DNA from: Sinotaia quadrata
Taxonomy: Eukaryota; Mollusca; Gastropoda; Architaenioglossa; Viviparidae
DNA length: 64,000 nt
Assembly (NCBI GenBank): GCA_028829895.1
Contig: CM054182.1
Location: 90,049,046-90,113,045, forward strand
Direction: 5' to 3'
In this document: positions 60,292-64,000 of the stretch, piece after piece
Numbering within the stretch: the first letter of the stretch is position 1
Layout of the letters: every line of letters begins with the position of its first letter
The notes under the pieces: generated by a model
The model's database searches: none
What the model was told of the DNA's origin: nothing
Seen by the model: only the letters and a program-made list of their open reading frames with translations
Program-made: the position numbers and the translations under genes

Positions 60292-60955
60292 GTAAAAGTG
60301 AAAACACAGCGGATGATTACTGTTCCGGACAGTTTAGGAAATCACAAAGGCGGTCGGAATTTTCATTTCCTTTACGTCAGGCTCAGATTGAAGTTAATAT
60401 AGATATTAAAAAAGCATTATTTATAGCACTTTAGTTCTTAAAATAAAGATTGATTGATTTATTGATTGATATATGGATTTGATTTATTTATTGGATGCTA
60501 GACTCTTTTCTTTAACTTGTTTTTTTTTGTCGCTGGTTGTTGATTTAACTATTCTCTGATTGAATGGTTATTTACTGATTAATTCCTATGCTGCTTGATT
60601 GGCTTGCTGATCGATTTGCTTGTCTGTTTTCTTTGAAAACATCAACAGTACGCTAAGGTCAAGTTTAACTGCTGCCTATGAAAACGACACCGACAACAGT
60701 TGTGCTAAGATCAATTGTAACTGCTGTCTTTGGAAACGACAAACCAACTCTGTAGCATAATGAAGTGCGCGACAGCGCATGAGCAAAACAATTAAATCTG
60801 AAAGTAGTAACTCGTAACTGGAACTCACCATGAAAGCGTTTAAATCTTTTAACTGCATTAATCTATTTTTGTTTTCATTTTCTTGTGGGGTAGAGAGGGA
60901 AGGGTTACGTACTTCCGTTCTACACTCGGCATTTGGTCTTAGCAACAATATGAAT
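60292..60955. other. Spacer with (GATT)n-like tail
   Basis: aataaagattgattgattta at 60440-60475 resembles the tail of a retroposed element. No gene recognised beyond it. Confidence 0.3.
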
Positions 60956-60956
60956 G

Positions 60957-61123
60957 TCTGTGTGTGTCTGTGTGTGTGTGTATGTATGTGTGACTGTGTG
61001 TGTCTGTGTGTATGTGTGTATATGTATTTGTATGTGTGTGTATGTGTGTGTGTATATGTGTTTGTATGTGTGTTTGTATGTGTGTGTATGTATGTGTGTG
61101 TCTCTGTGTGTGTATGTGTGTGT

Positions 61124-61187
<64 letters not shown>
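60957..61187. repeat. (GT)n with TGTATG interruptions
   Basis: The first half is degenerate and the last 60 bp are perfect GT. The Cys/Val-rich and His/Thr-rich frames are artefacts. Confidence 0.95.
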
Positions 61188-61724
61188 TGCAGGGACAATC
61201 TGTGTATCCGTTTCAAATGAAAGAGTTCGGAAAATTTACCTACACTACAGCAATCTATAAATGAAAAACCTTTGCGGAGGTGACTTCCGTTTATGTGCAA
61301 AGGTTATATGTATTTGAGACAATATATTATGCTTTAAGTCGTAACTAGTTAACACTGTGAAGCTATTAATAAACTCGTGCTAAAATATTAATTAAGAAGA
61401 TTAAAACAAAATCTCCACAGTCAATATATTCCCTTTAAAATAATACGTGTATTATATATTATGTTTGTGTGCCCAAAGAATGCATCGATATAATAAAAAA
61501 TATTTTTTTAATATTTTGTGGCAGACTTATACTGTAAAGTATCGTCATGATAAAAGTTTATTTTATATATATATGAGAAAGAATAATGTGCCACAGCGTG
61601 TAATAGCTATATATAGCTAGAGCCGAAAAGAAATGAGAACATGATAACAATTTTATGCATACAAGAATAAAATTCTTCATGCTACTGTAAAAAGTTATGA
61701 CAGAACTCGTGTTTTCAAGAACTG
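61188..61724. other. AT-rich spacer
   Basis: Nothing recognised. Confidence 0.4.
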
Positions 61725-61861
61725 TTACGGTGTTTTGGGTGTGGTAAGATTCAGTCCACGATTGTCTATTAGTACTATTGCAATAAGTCATTTTACGGTG
61801 TTTTGGGTGTGGTAAGATTCAGTCCACGGTTGTCTGTTAGTACTATTGCAATAGGTCATAT
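61725..61861. repeat. 68-bp direct repeat, 2 copies
   Basis: ttacggtgttttgggtgtgg at 61725 and 61793, about 95% identical. Confidence 0.95.
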
Positions 61862-63388
61862 TACGACAACACTCGGTGTACTTTACTTATGTCTGCCAAA
61901 GTAAGATCTCATTGACGTATCATGTTGAAATGTTACGTTTTTTTAAAATTTTCGTGTCAAGTTGATGCCTTGTTTTAAAACTACGTATTTCGTTTATTTG
62001 TACCAAATTAATGTCTTACCAAAATAAGCTCTAATTTACTTACTGAATTTGGATGAAGACTTTTTAGCTTGTTGCATATTTTTTTAATTTTATTTTTTGT
62101 AATCAGTAAAATATTCATTAAATAAGAGCATACAGGAAACAAATATTATATATTTTCCTCGTGCGAGAGTAGATATAAATATTTGCACGCAAAATTTAAA
62201 TTTATCATTCTATGTTATATTAGGTAGTTCCAACGTCGCTGTTTTGCCGGGGGAAAAGTAGCATTTAGCGCACCAATTTGGTGATTTTCTCTAGTGAAGT
62301 ATGATACTTTAATACAAAGATTTGTTGAAAGCAACTTGAATAACATTAAAGATCATTTCTTCATCTAACACACTGCTATATTTTATTGTAACTTAAGCCA
62401 TGTTCAGAAGAAAAATAATTACACTCACTAAGTGCTGGACACGCTTTTCCTAAAAATGGGGGCTTGCAGCCGAATGTCGATATAATCGAAAAATTTGCTT
62501 TGGTCTGAATTTCTTTTTGTGCGCGACTTTTGACTTGACTCCGCATGACATTTTTTTTTTCATTATCAGTAAGAATAAAAAAATAAAAGTACAGCCCTAA
62601 GCTTTCTCCGTGATCATTTTTATTAGCCTCACTTCAAAGTTCAAGCTTTGGTAATCAATTAAACTTGGCTCAGTTTGAAATCGTTGCTATTACCGCATTA
62701 AAGAATAAATATTTTCTCTCCAAATATTGCGATAATAATAGCATTCATTCTTCTGTGAAACTAGTATTTAAAATATCTTGTAGCTTTGGCTGCAGTTTCC
62801 TTTAGCTTACCGAAAAAGTGTCTGCTTCGAATTTTAGCAATGACCGCTTCACGTGTGTTAGAAAATTTAGAGCTGCAGCAAACTTAGAAAATAATTAATC
62901 TTGTTGTTGTTATATCAGTTAGTATGGCTTTCAATGTATATAGCTCTTTATTTGTACATGAATTTATTTAGTAATTGCAAGTTAATGTTAGCAGCTAATC
63001 GATTGTATATCGATGTCTTCAGATCCTCAGTTCTATAGTTTCAAATTATTTCTTTGCGACAACCCTACTCTATTTCAATCTACTCTATTTAATGTACTCT
63101 ATTTAATTTACTCTATTTAATCTACTCAATTTGAAACCAATTTAAAACTATATACGAAGCATACATTGGTAAAAAAGAAACTTTTGCTTTGTTTTATAGT
63201 AGTATTTATTTTATGTTCATTTTTTTTTTAGACTTATTATTTAACTCTAAAGTTAAACTTTACTGAGATCATGACTGTTTTTTTAAAACAAATTTCTGTT
63301 GGTTTGGGGGGTTGAAGAGTCAACTAGGAAAAAAAGTAGTGCTATGCTTTCAGCAAACTGCGACAATCGAGCTGAAGTCTCCTGCAGC
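61862..63388. other. AT-rich spacer with a small 14-15-bp repeat
   Basis: actctatttaatctactcta-type repeats at 63068-63130. Nothing coding recognised. Confidence 0.4.
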
Positions 63389-63506
63389 TTATTTTCCATT
63401 AAAAATGTATTTTGTACACACATTTCTTTATTTTCCATTAAAAATGTATTTTGTACACACATTTCTTTATTTTCCATTAAAAATGTATTTTGTACACACA
63501 TTTCTT
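63389..63506. repeat. 39-bp minisatellite, 3 copies
   Basis: ttattttccattaaaaatgt at 63389, 63428 and 63467. The unit is a multiple of 3, so frames stay open on both strands without coding meaning. Confidence 0.95.
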
Positions 63507-63814
63507 CTAGTGATAAAATTTAATCTAGCAATTATTATTTTCAGTAAATGGGGGGTAACTGTGGTGCAGAGAAAAAGAATGCAGAGTTATATCTCTTTAC
63601 TTGACGCTTCATAGTATCGGAGAATAGTAGATTAGCAATAAGCTCGTGCGATTAAAAAAAAAAAAAGAGTAAAAAAAGTAAAGAATGTAAACACATACGA
63701 GAAATACAAAACTCGGGAAATAGAGTGGTGCGTGTTGGGAACTAAGCTATTATCATAACGGGACTTGTCTTAAAAATTCGGGTCTCAGTCAGTAAACTCG
63801 ACAACAAACTCATT

Positions 63815-63835
63815 CACACACACACACACACACAC
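63815..63835. repeat. (CA)n microsatellite
   Basis: Short CA run. Confidence 0.85.
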
Positions 63836-63893
63836 GCATCATAATGCATAGACACATAATTAAAGTCTGAAATCGCACGAGACATTTATCCAC

Positions 63894-64000
63894 AGCTCGG
63901 TTTCATCTTGTGAAGTGTCATACCTTTAGAATAAAAGAGTGGCTGTTTAGTCCTCTGTTTCGTCACTAAGCTCGGTTTCATCTTGTGAAGTGTCATACCT
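63894..64000. repeat. 75-bp tandem repeat running off the window
   Basis: agctcggtttcatcttgtga starts at 63894 and again at 63969. The second copy is cut by the window edge, so the array probably continues. Confidence 0.8.

Noticed and set aside
60830..61264. 144-residue Cys/Val-rich ORF
   Set aside because: Mostly (GT)n. The short unique lead-in has no recognisable feature.

Overview
This is a eukaryotic nuclear window, almost certainly from an animal and most likely a lophotrochozoan such as a mollusc. That assignment is inference. It rests on split genes with GT-AG introns, very abundant CA, CT, GATA and AAAG microsatellites, several AT-rich gene-poor stretches, and retroelement remnants. 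There are no operons, Shine-Dalgarno sites or bacterial genes.

The most distinctive feature is the tandem-repeat load. About forty minisatellite arrays (units of roughly 18 to 96 bp) occur in 64 kb. Nearly every array has its own private unit, as if local unique sequence had been duplicated in place many times. Most long open frames (for example the Thr/His-, Cys/Val- and Leu/Ser-rich ones) are just these repeats read as protein.

Layout. 1-1.5 kb: eroded minus-strand coding sequence (Gln-rich, then acidic) with three small arrays. 2-9.3 kb: arrays and (ATCT)n/(CA)n tracts. 9.5-9.9 kb: the 3' end of a non-LTR retrotransposon on the minus strand. 14.6-16.8 kb: a 727-codon minus-strand exon of an unrecognised protein, the largest convincing coding unit. 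18-45 kb: largely arrays and AT-rich spacer, with a possible LTR end at 30.7 kb. 46.3-47.0 kb: LTR, primer-binding-site-like sequence and frameshifted gag of an LTR retrotransposon.

50.1-59.4 kb (plus strand): a claudin/PMP22-like four-transmembrane gene that I could assemble from four exons (50155-50284, 52482-52626, 54771-54920, 59254-59429). Their splice phases match at every junction. The product has TM1, a first extracellular loop with a claudin-type W...GIW..C.....C signature, TM2, TM3 and TM4. A tentative start exon lies at 48812-48825.

The main discovery candidate is at the intron 3/exon 4 junction of this gene. A 42-bp unit containing a branch-point-like CTGAT, a pyrimidine-rich tract and a CAG acceptor, plus the first 14 codons of the exon, is tandemly repeated. 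Eleven acceptor-like sites stand exactly 42 bp apart (AG ending at 58833 to 59253), with another in frame at 58674. Because 42 is a multiple of 3 and no stop intervenes, use of any copy would keep frame and lengthen TM3 by 14 residues per unit. A diverged 44-bp relative of the same unit forms a second array 2 kb upstream in the same intron.

After that gene, 60.0-60.4 kb holds a likely polyadenylation signal and one more exon-like block. 60.4-64 kb is AT-rich spacer with small arrays, the last of which appears to run off the window edge.
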